Below, piece after piece: positions 43,928 to 54,830 of a stretch of DNA of 64,000 nucleotides. The translations under genes were made by a program, and so were the position numbers. Within the stretch, counting starts at the first letter, position 1. Each line of letters starts with the position of its first letter. Source of the DNA: Turritopsis dohrnii (taxonomy: Eukaryota > Cnidaria > Hydrozoa > Anthoathecata > Oceaniidae); contig BQMF02000140.1 in assembly GCA_027922465.2 (NCBI GenBank), positions 496,001 to 560,000 on the forward strand, written 5' to 3'. The notes beneath the pieces are model-generated. The model was not told the DNA's origin, searched no databases, and saw nothing but the letters and a program-made list of their open reading frames with translations.

Positions 43928-46900
43928 ATGTTGTTAGTAGACTACTTAGTTAACATTATTTTTTCCTGCTACTCTAATTTACATTTCTCAATATTAAAAC
44001 TGTTATTATTAGTTATGTTTGGTATTGAAAGTAATCCAGGTCCAACCTATTCCAAAGCAGTAAAAGGATCTTTTCATCAGGGGGATCCAAAGTTTGGCGA
44101 TACAGCAGGTTTTCAATGTACTGGTAATTCTTACGTTGCAATATGCTTTAGTGTTATTAAGAAGGTATCTCGATGGAAATCGTGGGATTTAGACTACATT
44201 TTAATTCAAGGTGATGCATTATTTAAATCATTACAAGCAACAGGACCTCTAGCAGTTGATGAAATGCCTTGTAACATATTCCTTGAAAGTCAGGTAGTCC
44301 ATGTTAATTTTCTGAGTACACAAAGTGGTCTTTTTTCAAATGATACAGACCTTTTCCAAAATCACAAAACTCTCTCAACCGATGAAATTGGAACAGGTGC
44401 TATATTTACTTGTGTGGGATATAGTTTTGCTCTAATATGGCATAAGAATTTAGTGTATTTCTTTGATTCGCACAGTAGAATTATTCATGGAACCTACTAT
44501 TCTTCTGACTCAGATGGTACTTCTACATTACTGGAATTTTCTTCATTGCAAAAACTGAATAATTTTATAAGAGATATTTTTGAAGCTATTACTAATCCTG
44601 AAACACAGTATGACATACAATATATTAGTGTTTATGTGTCCCAAGATGCTATTTCTTTAATTACAAAAAGTTTGCGTCGCAAAAGGAGATCAGAAACCCA
44701 AATAATAAATTGTACCAAAACTAATGGCCTAGAAAGTCACAAATTGATGTTACAAAGGCGCAGAGAAAGTTATTCTGAATTTATTGGAAGCTTTGAGCAT
44801 GAAACACTGAAACGCAAACGCAGAGAAAGTTATTCAGAATTTAGTGGAAGCCTTGAACATGAAACACTCAAATGCAAACGCAGAGAAAATCACTCAAAAA
44901 CAGTTGGAAGTCCTCAGCATGCTAAACATTGTAGGCGATGTACAGCATATCGAAAAAGGAAATCATTAACAAATGGTATTACATCTCTACAAAGAATCTC
45001 TAGATTTGCTGAACTGGTCAAGCAAGGACCAATTTGTGTGTGCATTATTTGTAACCGATCACTGTATGCTAGGTCTGTCCGTAAGTTCTGTATAAATAAT
45101 TATCAAAATACCGACTTAGTCATTCACGAAGTCCCAAAAAAAGAAAGAGAAATTTGCCAAACTTGCCATAAATGTTTAAAGAAAGGCCAGATGCCTGCTC
45201 AAGCTGTTTCTAATAAATTGGAAGTACCTTATGTGCCAACTAATCTGAAAAATTTGAACAGACTAGAACGTGTTCTGATATCAAGAAGGATTTTATTCAA
45301 AAAGATAACAATCATGCCCAAAGGAGGCTTTCCAAAATTGAAAGGTTGCATTTGTAATGTACCTATTGATACTAGTGATATCACTGATGTGCTACCACGT
45401 GGTGCTGATAGTAATGGTTTAGTAATAGTAAAATTGAAAAGAAAGTTAGCTTTCCGCGGTCATGTTTATTTTGAGGCTATTTCTCCGGAGTCTATTTTTT
45501 TAGCTCTTAATTATTTAAAAGATCATAACCCATTATATTATGATATTGAATTTTCTTATAACAATATTCCGAGTGATTTGCTAGATTTATCAGAGAGTTC
45601 AACTGAAATTATGCATGACGAGCCACCTAACAACCTAGAAAACCTAGAGGAAGATGAAAATCCATTGGACATGTTTAGGTTAAATACACAAGAAACAATG
45701 TTAATCACTAATTTTCCATCTTCTGAAGAAATAAGTATAGCCCCTGGTGAGGGTCAGCAACCAAATTCTTTGTTGACAGATAATCATTGTGAAGAATTAG
45801 CTTTTCCATATTTATTTCCACAAGGCAAATTTGGATATAATGTTGATCGTGAAGTGAGATTATCACCAACCAAGTATTTCAATCAACGTTTATTAAACTA
45901 CACACAGCGTTTTGCATCCGATTCTGACTATATATTTTATGCATTATCAGTTATACAGCAAAAGCAACTCATAAGTCAAATAAACATTGCTATGAAAAAA
46001 GTTTGTTCAAGTCAGTTGACAGCTGGTATGTTATCCAACAATTTTTCTGAGACTGTAAAATCTATTGTATCAAAGGATAATGGCTATCAGTTCATGAGCA
46101 CTATTAAAGGAACCCCAGCTTACTGGAAAAAATTTCTATTTGAAGTTTTAGCTATGGTGAAACAGCTTGGTTTACCCACTTTTTTCATGACTTTAAGTTG
46201 TGCAGATTTGCGCTGGAATGAGCTTATTTCTATAATAGCTGAGTTGCAATGTGAAAATCTAACTGATGATAACATAAATGATATGGATTTTTTTGAACGT
46301 TGCAGATACTTAAATCTTAATCCTGTTTTACTCGCTAGGCATTTCCAGTACAGAGTAGAAACTTTCTTTCAAACTATATTAGTCAATGGTCCTCTGGGTA
46401 AAGTTCATTATCATGCAATCAGAGTAGAATTTCAAGTAAGGGGTAGTCCACATATTCATTCATTTTTATGGGTTGTTGATGCACCTGTTTTAACTGAGGA
46501 AACTACTGATGAATACATTGCTTTTGTTGATAGTATTGTAAAAGTGAATGTACCAGATATAGTTACTGAAAAACAGCAGTTTGATTTGGTACGTACTTAC
46601 CAAATTCATTCACATTCCAGGTCATGTCGAAAGTATAAGAACCAGGTTTGTCGATATCACTTTGGAAAATTTTTTACTGATCGAACAATTGTTAGTAAGC
46701 CTTTGCCAAAAGAAATGCCTGAAACCCAAAGACAAGTAATATTGCAAGAAAGAGAAGTAATTCTTTCAACTGTGAAAGATTATATAGACTTATACTTGAA
46801 TCCCAAGAAACGAAATATTCTTGATCCATCGAAAGAAAATTTTGAAAGTATTCCAAGTATTTCAGAAATTTTAGAACACTTACAAATATCACAAGTAGAA

Positions 46901-49900
46901 TACTATGAGGCACTAAGCATTTCTAGTGATTCAGACTTCCAAATACATTTGAAACGACCACCCAATTCCTGTTTTGTAAATAATTATTTTGATGAAGGAT
47001 TGCAAGCCTGGAAAGCAAATATAGATATTCAACCTGTTTTCAATCAGTACAAGGCTGTAACCTATATGTGTGCATATTTTTCTAAAGCAGAAGATGAAAC
47101 CTCGCAGGCAATGAGGCAAGCTGCGAAGGAAGCAGTTAATTCTAACAAAACCCATTTTGAGCAAATGAAAGCAATAGCTAAGGCATATACTACAAAACGA
47201 GAATGCTCAATTCAAGAAGCTGTTTATTTACTTATGCCAGAGTTGTGGTTAAGAAAAACATTTCCAGGTGTAGTCTTTGCTAATAATAATCTTCCTGAAA
47301 AACGGTACAGAGTTTGTAGAAGTAAGAAAGAAATAGATGAACTACCTGAAGACAGTAATGACATATTTCAGCACAATATGATTGACCGTTACATTGACAG
47401 ACCTAATTTATCATTCCAAAATGGTAAATACAGAGTCCTTGATAGTATTTGTTTTGCACAATTTCTTTCCCATTACTATATTGCAAAAAGGAAAGTAGTT
47501 GATGAAACTGAAAATGATTATCAACCTGAGATTTTGAATGATGAATTAATGGACTTAAATCATATTGATTGTAGCTATCCCAAAGTAATCCCATTAATGT
47601 CCTCAAAAGAAAAACTTCAGTGTAGAAAAGTTAAAGCAGTTTTACGGTATCATGTACCTAACAGAAATAAATATCCAGAAGAATATGCCCATCACTTGTT
47701 GTTCATGTTTTTTCCATTTCGAAATGAAGATTCATTAAAGTCTGTGAATAATTCCTATGTTGAAAAGCTTCAAGAGTCTGGTGTTATGGATGTAATCAAC
47801 GAAAATAAACAGATTTTTGAACCATTTAGTGAGTTAGTAGATACTTCTTTGCTAAACTTGCATGCTAGTCTCCAAGACAACACAGATGCTTATTTGCAAC
47901 AAGAAAATTTTTCAGTACAGCAGGAATTACTTGATACAGTCAATGAAATAGTAGATGATGATCCCTCTGAGGATGCTGTGGTATTTGATGAACCAGGCAA
48001 TATGTCTATTACAGCTCCAATATTAATATCTGATGATGATTTGAATTACAAGATCAGATCTTTAAATACAGACCAAAGAAAAATTTTTGATGTCATTTAT
48101 AGTTGGGCAAAGAGCAAAGTTAAAAACTTAAACACATTGTCTCCAATTGATATGGTTCCCTTGCATATTTTTTTAACAGGCAATGCTGGATGTGGTAAGT
48201 CTTTCCTTACCGGAATCATCTATCATTCTTTGTCTAAAGTGTTTTCCTATAGAAGTTGTGATGTTGAAAAACCCAAAGTTTTACTTATGGCTCCAACTGG
48301 TGTAGCTGCTATAAATATAGATGCAACTACTATCCATACAGCACTTGGAATTCCAGTTGGCAATTTTGGTAAAAATCTACCTTCATTGAGTGATAAGAAA
48401 AGGTCCTGTTTGCGTGCTAAGTACTCAGATTTGAAAGTTATCATTATTGATGAAATATCAATGGTTTCAAATTATATGCTTCTGCACATTCATATAAGAT
48501 TGTCAGAAATTTTTGGTTGTTCAATTGAAACTCCTTTTGCTGGCTTAACTGTGATTGTTGTGGGAGACTTTTTTCAATTACCTCCTATTGGAGCAAAGCC
48601 TGTTTATGCAGATTACCGAAATACATGGGAAAACTTAGATCATCTTTGGAAGTTATTTAAGATTGCTGAGTTAACACAAGTGATGAGACAACAGGGTAAT
48701 AATATGTTCATTGACTTACTTAACCATGTTCGTACAGCTCAGTTACAACCAGAAGATATTCTTATCTTGAAAAGTCGATTTATATCTTCCGAAACTCAAA
48801 ATTATCCTGAAAATGCAATTCATATTTTTGCAGAAAATGTTCCTGTGACAGATAGAAATTTATCAAGGCTTGAAAGTGTTCTTAAACCCTTGTATCAAAT
48901 ACCTGCAATTGATATTTTGCCGAAAACTGCACCTGCCAAAAAGGTACACGAAATTTTGAATGGAAAGCAGTCTGATACTGGTGGCCTAGCTGGTATTTTG
49001 TATTTGAAAGTAGATGCTCGAGTAATGCTAACAGTTAATATCAGTATTCAGGATAGATTAATTAATGGTCAAATTGGTACTGTAAGACACATTCTTAGTA
49101 AAAATGGAAATGTATCTAAGATCTACATTAAATTTGATGATCCAAGAGCAGGTATAAAACAAATGAATGCCGATCCATTTGCTAGGCAACATTTTGTTGT
49201 TCCAATTGAAAAGGTAGAAGCTTCTATCCCAATAAGAAAAGGTAAAGAGTCATCCTCAGTGATTAAGCGAACTCAATTTCCACTAACATTAAGTTATGCA
49301 TGTACATGTCATAAAGTTCAAGGATTGAGTCTTGACGAGGCTGTTATAAGTTTTGACCTAGTAAAGCAAAGAAGTTTTAATTATGGACAAATGTATGTAG
49401 CTCTTAGCAGGGTAAGATCACTAGAAGGACTGTATCTCATTGGAACTTTTGACCCAAGTGCTATTAAAGCTGATCCTAGAGCATCTGCTGAATATCATCG
49501 TATGCGTAAAGAATGCCCCCTTGTAGTTGCTGATTCACAAAACGAATGCGAAAACAAACTTGTTATCAGTTTATTAAATATTAGATCATTTAGAAAACAT
49601 GTATCAGATGTTTCTTTGTGCCATGATTTAGCATTATCAGATATTTTATGCTTCACAGAAACACAAATGCTACCTCATCAAATTTCACAAAATGAAGATG
49701 AACAGTTTTTAAGTCAGTTTGAAATTCACCATAATGCTTGTAGTGATAAATTTCAAAGTTTAGCTTTTTGCTTTAAAAAAACCATAGATGTTCTGGAGTA
49801 TTATTTTGGGACTGGTACAGCCATTTATACATTTTGTAAGCAATCATTTTCGAATAGACCAATAAAACTATTATTGCTGTATAGGAAGAATTCTACAAAT

Positions 49901-50185
49901 TTAAATTTGTTTTTCACCAATCTGGCAAACCTTTTAGCACTTGAGCAACTTGATATAATTCTAGGGGATTTCAATATTGATGCACTTCATGCTAATGTAG
50001 CTTTGAATCAAATTATGTCTAATTATTCACAACTGGTAGTAAAAGCTACTCACTTGTCTGGGTCATTGTTAGATCATGTGTATGTACATAACAATATACT
50101 GTCATTATTTAGTGTTTCTACTCAGGTATTTTCAATTTATTTTAGTGACCATGATGCTGTAACGTTACAAATCATGCAAAAATAG
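43928..50185 (+). CDS. Helentron polyprotein: 2A-like, protease, HUH Rep, PIF1 helicase, AP-like nuclease
   Basis: Rolling-circle transposase of about 2,085 residues, counted from ATG 43,928; the frame is open from 43,820. The order is a hydrophobic leader ending in 2A-like GIESNPGP (32-39), then a cysteine protease resembling herpesvirus tegument deubiquitinases (Cys64 in FQCTGNS; Asp180-x-His182 in FFDSHSR). Next are three ~20-residue basic repeats (about 277-336) and a DUF6570-like zinc region. The HUH Rep has GSPHIH (842/844) and YMCAYFSK (Tyr1046/1050). The helicase shows GNAGCGKS (1418-1425), IIDEIS (Asp1508), VVGDFFQLPP and YVALSRVR. The C-terminal AP-endonuclease-like domain has FTET (Glu1911), GDFN (Asp2014) and SDHD (2073-2076). 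All recognised catalytic residues are present, and no stop interrupts the frame. Confidence 0.9.
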   Translation: MLLVDYLVNIIFSCYSNLHFSILKLLLLVMFGIESNPGPTYSKAVKGSFHQGDPKFGDTAGFQCTGNSYVAICFSVIKKVSRWKSWDLDYILIQGDALFKSLQATGPLAVDEMPCNIFLESQVVHVNFLSTQSGLFSNDTDLFQNHKTLSTDEIGTGAIFTCVGYSFALIWHKNLVYFFDSHSRIIHGTYYSSDSDGTSTLLEFSSLQKLNNFIRDIFEAITNPETQYDIQYISVYVSQDAISLITKSLRRKRRSETQIINCTKTNGLESHKLMLQRRRESYSEFIGSFEHETLKRKRRESYSEFSGSLEHETLKCKRRENHSKTVGSPQHAKHCRRCTAYRKRKSLTNGITSLQRISRFAELVKQGPICVCIICNRSLYARSVRKFCINNYQNTDLVIHEVPKKEREICQTCHKCLKKGQMPAQAVSNKLEVPYVPTNLKNLNRLERVLISRRILFKKITIMPKGGFPKLKGCICNVPIDTSDITDVLPRGADSNGLVIVKLKRKLAFRGHVYFEAISPESIFLALNYLKDHNPLYYDIEFSYNNIPSDLLDLSESSTEIMHDEPPNNLENLEEDENPLDMFRLNTQETMLITNFPSSEEISIAPGEGQQPNSLLTDNHCEELAFPYLFPQGKFGYNVDREVRLSPTKYFNQRLLNYTQRFASDSDYIFYALSVIQQKQLISQINIAMKKVCSSQLTAGMLSNNFSETVKSIVSKDNGYQFMSTIKGTPAYWKKFLFEVLAMVKQLGLPTFFMTLSCADLRWNELISIIAELQCENLTDDNINDMDFFERCRYLNLNPVLLARHFQYRVETFFQTILVNGPLGKVHYHAIRVEFQVRGSPHIHSFLWVVDAPVLTEETTDEYIAFVDSIVKVNVPDIVTEKQQFDLVRTYQIHSHSRSCRKYKNQVCRYHFGKFFTDRTIVSKPLPKEMPETQRQVILQEREVILSTVKDYIDLYLNPKKRNILDPSKENFESIPSISEILEHLQISQVEYYEALSISSDSDFQIHLKRPPNSCFVNNYFDEGLQAWKANIDIQPVFNQYKAVTYMCAYFSKAEDETSQAMRQAAKEAVNSNKTHFEQMKAIAKAYTTKRECSIQEAVYLLMPELWLRKTFPGVVFANNNLPEKRYRVCRSKKEIDELPEDSNDIFQHNMIDRYIDRPNLSFQNGKYRVLDSICFAQFLSHYYIAKRKVVDETENDYQPEILNDELMDLNHIDCSYPKVIPLMSSKEKLQCRKVKAVLRYHVPNRNKYPEEYAHHLLFMFFPFRNEDSLKSVNNSYVEKLQESGVMDVINENKQIFEPFSELVDTSLLNLHASLQDNTDAYLQQENFSVQQELLDTVNEIVDDDPSEDAVVFDEPGNMSITAPILISDDDLNYKIRSLNTDQRKIFDVIYSWAKSKVKNLNTLSPIDMVPLHIFLTGNAGCGKSFLTGIIYHSLSKVFSYRSCDVEKPKVLLMAPTGVAAINIDATTIHTALGIPVGNFGKNLPSLSDKKRSCLRAKYSDLKVIIIDEISMVSNYMLLHIHIRLSEIFGCSIETPFAGLTVIVVGDFFQLPPIGAKPVYADYRNTWENLDHLWKLFKIAELTQVMRQQGNNMFIDLLNHVRTAQLQPEDILILKSRFISSETQNYPENAIHIFAENVPVTDRNLSRLESVLKPLYQIPAIDILPKTAPAKKVHEILNGKQSDTGGLAGILYLKVDARVMLTVNISIQDRLINGQIGTVRHILSKNGNVSKIYIKFDDPRAGIKQMNADPFARQHFVVPIEKVEASIPIRKGKESSSVIKRTQFPLTLSYACTCHKVQGLSLDEAVISFDLVKQRSFNYGQMYVALSRVRSLEGLYLIGTFDPSAIKADPRASAEYHRMRKECPLVVADSQNECENKLVISLLNIRSFRKHVSDVSLCHDLALSDILCFTETQMLPHQISQNEDEQFLSQFEIHHNACSDKFQSLAFCFKKTIDVLEYYFGTGTAIYTFCKQSFSNRPIKLLLLYRKNSTNLNLFFTNLANLLALEQLDIILGDFNIDALHANVALNQIMSNYSQLVVKATHLSGSLLDHVYVHNNILSLFSVSTQVFSIYFSDHDAVTLQIMQK
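44021..44044 (+). other. 2A-like ribosome-skipping motif GIESNPGP
   Basis: The motif follows a hydrophobic stretch (LLLLVMF) near the N-terminus of the Helentron protein. The canonical core is DxExNPGP; here the Asp is Gly. Hydrophobic signal-like 2A sequences are known at N-termini of some animal LINE and immune-receptor proteins. The identical eight residues occur in the decayed antisense copy (39,424-39,447), so the Gly variant is a family trait. If active, it would release a 38-residue peptide. Confidence 0.65.
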
Positions 50186-51546
50186 ATTATACATATTTGA
50201 ATGAGTTATTGACAGTACTCTTGTTTGTTACCTGTTGTCGAAGTACTTGTTATAATTGTATGGTATTTTGTAAGGCTGGTTTACTCACTTTTACCCTGCC
50301 TTTACTCAACATTTTATACGTTTTTGCTTTACTTGAAACCTTTTATCATGTTTTACCTACTAGCATTTCAATCTAATCAAAGAAAAACAAGAAAAGGCTT
50401 AAAAAAGAATGATCATCGAACATGTTGAAGGTAGCCATCTTTCATCTTCCTTTCTTTCTATTGACAAGGCTTGCATATTATTTAATCCCCATGTTGATGG
50501 TTGCATGCGTTTTTAAGACTTGTTTTGTTTAATTTGTTTTTTTTTAATAGTTTCTTCCAACTGGCGAACAACAGATGTGATCACGCAAATATAAAAGATG
50601 CGTCATTCTTCAGTAATTCATCAAAGAAGATTAACAGAAGAGAAGGAAAAAATGAATAATTTTGGTCAACATCCTATAATGTTGTTGGTTGTTCTGGCGT
50701 GATAGTTGCCGCATTTAACATAAATTTCATTATTAAAATCATCGCGGTGTCGCAGTTTAAATTTGTGGTTCTAATTCAGGTACTTATTAAAGTACTGTCA
50801 ATCACGGTCCGTTTCTTTTTTTGGTCATTATTAATTATAACTTATTTCTAGGATTGATGCACGGTTAACAGCAACGTTCCTACTGAACATATTTCAGACA
50901 TATTTCGAACAATATTTCAGCTTAAAAATCATGTTTCCACGCAGAAGTCAATATTGTTGACGTTGGCATTTCTAAAGTTACGTATGCCGATGAGATTTTA
51001 ACGTCGTTATAATTCCATTTATTGTAGAGATTTGTATTTTTTTCATAGTACTATTTATAGTAGAAATTTGTATTACAGTAGTTTCATAATACTAAATATC
51101 ACCAAAAACCAAGAATTGTTATTGATTTACCATAAGGGAGGAAATTTTTGCGGAAAGAAAATTAGACTAAGAAAATTTGCCAAAAATCTCTGTGTTTGTA
51201 TGTATTTCTTCGATTTCTTTAGCGCTGGCGTACTGCTGACCTCTTGTCTTATTTTCCCCTGGATTGTATTGAAATGATTAGCAACCGTCCAGGTTTTATA
51301 AAAATCAGTTTATACACTGAAACTCTTGCATGAAAGAGGCGAGTGCTTTCCGACTGTATTTAACGATTATTAGAGCGTTTCCGTTTTCGCTCTCCATTTT
51401 ATGACAATTTTATGGATCATATGAAATGGTGTTCAGTAATGGAAATAACGGTCAGTGATCGGGTGAAAACAGACGGGAAAATGAAAAACGGATTAGAAGA
51501 CTTCCAGATTTAAGGATTTAAGGTCTTTTTTAGAATCATAAGAAAA
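50186..51546. other. 3' flank of the Helentron, no gene recognised
   Basis: A+T-rich with short ORFs only, such as the hydrophobic 50,225-50,428. I could not locate a convincing Helentron 3' terminus or hairpin, so the element's right end is undefined. Confidence 0.4.
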
Positions 51547-52183
51547 AAAATTACGTCAACCATTGCCTCGTTTTCAACATTATAAGCATAGTCATTTCTG
51601 ATAGGAAACGATAATTGAGAAACTTCGTTTATTTTGTTACTCTCGTGTGCCAATTAAACGGGGGGGGGGGGGGATCAAAATAAATGGGGTGGGTTGGAAA
51701 ATTTCCAAAAACGTAATAAGCGGGGGGGTCTTATTTTCCGGGGGGGTTGGAAAATGTAAAAGACATCGATTTTCAATGAAATAAGAAGATTTGTGTTCTT
51801 AACGTGTTAATGTTAATAATAACTATATACTATCATACATGGAACTATGTTTTGTATACAAAAAAGTGATAGGGAAACTTTTAAGCAAAATCCTTCCAGT
51901 TTTAAAAAACCTGAAGATTACTACTAGTAACAGTTATATACAAGAAGCTATTTTTTTCTTTTCTCTTTTTCTAAACGATAAAATAAGTATCACATGAAAA
52001 GTCTTTGTTACTGTAATACATAACTTCAGCACAAGAAAATGAGTGTTAAGAAAAGTATAAGAAACTGAGTTACTAGTAAACACAAAAACATCAGTTACAC
52101 ACATGTCTATCGGTGAAAATAAATAAACGAAGGGGTCTAAATAAGGTCCGGGGGGGTTGGAAAAAAATCGAAAAATTAACAAG

Positions 52184-52214
<31 letters not shown>

Positions 52215-52328
52215 CGTTTATTTGGCACACGAGAGTAACAAAATAAACGAAGTTTTTCAATTATCGTTTCCTATCAGAAATGACTATGCTTATAATGTTG
52301 AAAACGAGGCAATGGTTGACGTAATTTT
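51547..52328. mobile_element. Foldback element, 114-bp arms around G-tracts
   Basis: The arms 51,547-51,660 and 52,215-52,328 are inverted copies with about two mismatches. The inner edges begin with runs of G (13 at 51,661; 30 at 52,185-52,214), and further GGGGGGG runs lie inside, including two direct copies of CCGGGGGGGTTGGAAAA. No coding region is evident, and ORFs across the arms are by-products. Arm identity suggests recent origin or ongoing correction. Confidence 0.8.
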
Positions 52329-52741
52329 CGAAAAGTTCTGTTATGCGGTGAATGTACGGAAGCCGAAAAGCACCAAGGTAATATTACACAGTATAATATC
52401 ACATCGTTTGCTCAACGAAATTTAAAAATAAGCACAGAATATAAACTCTTCTCGTGCAGAATTTTATCACACTGATTAGATGTCAAATGAACAGAAGTTT
52501 GCAAATGCTAACATAACTATTGTCAAATTTTGAAAGCCTCTTTAACACTTGTACCACAAAAAAATGTATACTTTTTGTATAACAAAGTTCATTACATTTT
52601 AGACCGTTATGCCAAATGGTGGTCTCATGTCAGTATGGCAATTTAACAAAAAACAGAACAATGAAAGAACAAAAGAAGAAATATATAATAAAATGTTCAA
52701 CTATAATGAAAGACCTTATAATGAAAATACGGTATATAACT

Positions 52742-54126
52742 TCACAGTTTGATTATGGTTATAACTTTCTTATCAACTATGCTGTACTTGATAAAAATCT
52801 GACTTGACAACATATCTTTCACCACTTGAAGAATTTCATCATTCTTGAAAGTTTTCTTTAATTGCTGAAGAGGAGCCAAGACTTCTGTTTTTAAAAGTGT
52901 TTCGCTGTCTCTAACTGTAAATATAACATCTTCAACCTTTTTACAATCATCAACAGCAACCATACTATTGCATGAAGAACAGACAGATACACCTACTTTA
53001 TCATTGTTATCAATTGCAAGTTCTTTGTTACAATTTATGCAGTAAAGTTTACATGTCAGTGAGTCCATGCTCACAGAAACAATCTTTCCAGTAATCTCAT
53101 TGTTTACGACATCATTAAGTGCCAAGTCTTTCACCTCAATTTGACATTCGTCTTCAATAATCTCTGTTAAATGAGTTGTTTTTAACAGCCTTTGGGTCGA
53201 ATATTTTGAAATTCGCATGTTGTTGAACATATATGTTGTATTTTCACGAACACTGTTGATGTGCTCACCAAATATAGTGATAGGAATTTCATCTTCTAAA
53301 TCTTTTATACAGGCCTTCCGCAAGCGTATATTTATTCCATCCTTAATGATCTCTTCAATAGCAGATATTTTATAAATAAAACCTCTGACATTAATGACTT
53401 CAAACAAATGGCATTCGTTATTTATCTCTGCAATAGTTGTATACTTTACTCCAAATTCTTTTCTTGCAAAATCCAACTTAGTAACTTTAATTGATGAATA
53501 ATCACCGATTAATATTTCATCTTTGGGATTGCTACGAAATCCTTTGATTTCACAACCTTCAGAAGATTCACTTAAGTTACTAAGAAGCTTGTGCTTTTCA
53601 GGAGAAAAGCAAATTGCACGTCGTTTTTTCTCTGCAGTTTGTAAACTGAACTCAAAATATTTTCTTTTTTTGTCCTTACTAGGTGATATGGATGACACAT
53701 GACTAACAAATCCACAAGTATATTCTATAATTAAAAAAAGTAAAGAAAGTTAAGTCCAAGTTAAAATCCATCCATTATCTTAATGTAACCTTATATTTTT
53801 GATATGATGCCCCCTATCTCCTTCATAAACACACAGACACAAGTAGCTATTACATTTAATATACATCATCATATGTTAAAGCTAGCTTATTTCTATAAAG
53901 TACAGTGATAACATTATTTTTGCAAGCTTCATCTGTTTGACCTGTGTAATGCTTCGATACATTTTTATGAATTTCCCATATTACTTGGTAAAAATTTTGT
54001 AAGAATTACAAATTTAGGGGAAGTTCTGATGGCTTTTGTTTATTACAACAAAATGTAATCAAAATTCTGTACAATATAAGGACGAATGACAAAATTACCT
54101 TCTTTTCGCTGTTCTTCCGTAGCCAT
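52742..54126 (-). CDS. RPA-like single-strand DNA-binding protein (Helitron-associated), two exons
   Basis: Exon 1 is 54,099-54,126 (MATEEQRKE), with a GT donor at 54,098-54,097. Exon 2 begins at 53,724 after an AG acceptor. Joining them keeps frame and gives 336 residues. The N-terminus (SPSKDKKRKYFEFSLQTAEKK...CFSP) and later regions look like OB folds, and a CINC...CSSC zinc ribbon follows at about residues 235-260. RPA-like proteins accompany many Helitrons and would bind the displaced strand. It is transcribed away from the deleted Helitron gene at 54,831. It has no stops or shifts, in contrast to that partner. The family call is moderate. Confidence 0.75.
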
Positions 54127-54830
54127 GCTTGCACACTTCTTACACGCAGCTGTCAAAATTTAAAGCATGGTACATTCAATAAATATACACTATGGTTTCT
54201 AGCCAATTATATTATCTGAATCTGCTACACTTTGTATGAATGAATACAATATTTAAAAGTCAGTGATTTGTTTAAAATTGTATTTTTTGATATTAGTACT
54301 GGAATTAAAGCAAAGTTGACAATCTGCTTTTCACCACCTTGCCCTTACCGCCCACAGTCCGTGTGTTGGTCGCACGCACGCGGAGGCCGTGTCGTTTCGT
54401 CTTCTTCTTCGTCTCTCTCTCCAGGATAAACTATAGAGAAGTAACGCTTCCTTGTCGCGCTTTTTCCGCTCGCGGCGGGGGTTTATTCTACTTACTGAAT
54501 TGGGAACTAATTTTTTTGTGAATAATTTATTTTCGCGAGAACTACTTTTCCACGAAGTAAAAGTCAAACTGCTGATGATGCATTAGTTTATAATATTGTG
54601 CTTGTCCGTCCGGAGACTACTTATATGAGTTTTAATTGACTTTTTGGTAGAAATTGTTGTATGGAATATACAAGAGTATACTTAAAATGTCTACTCTTGC
54701 ATTTTTTTGCTTGAACCCCGCGATTTGTTAATGCAAAGCATTTCTTGTTGATATTGAAAAGAACAAAAAAGACCTATGTAGTGGCAAATTTGCTGATAAT
54801 ACTTTGAAGGATTACCCTTTACGTAGTAAA
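54127..54830. promoter_or_regulatory. Divergent intergenic region with G+C-rich core
   Basis: The region separates the RPA-like gene (minus) from the Helitron gene (plus). The 54,340-54,490 part is distinctly G+C- and CpG-rich (CGCACGCACGCGGAGGCCG, CGCTCGCGGCGGGGG), unlike its surroundings, so it could act as a two-way promoter. That role is inference; no TATA or initiator was assigned. Confidence 0.4.

Noticed and set aside
52222..52425. 67-aa ORF beginning in the foldback arm as a gene
   Set aside because: Its first half is the inverted-repeat arm and the rest has no recognised domain or splice context.
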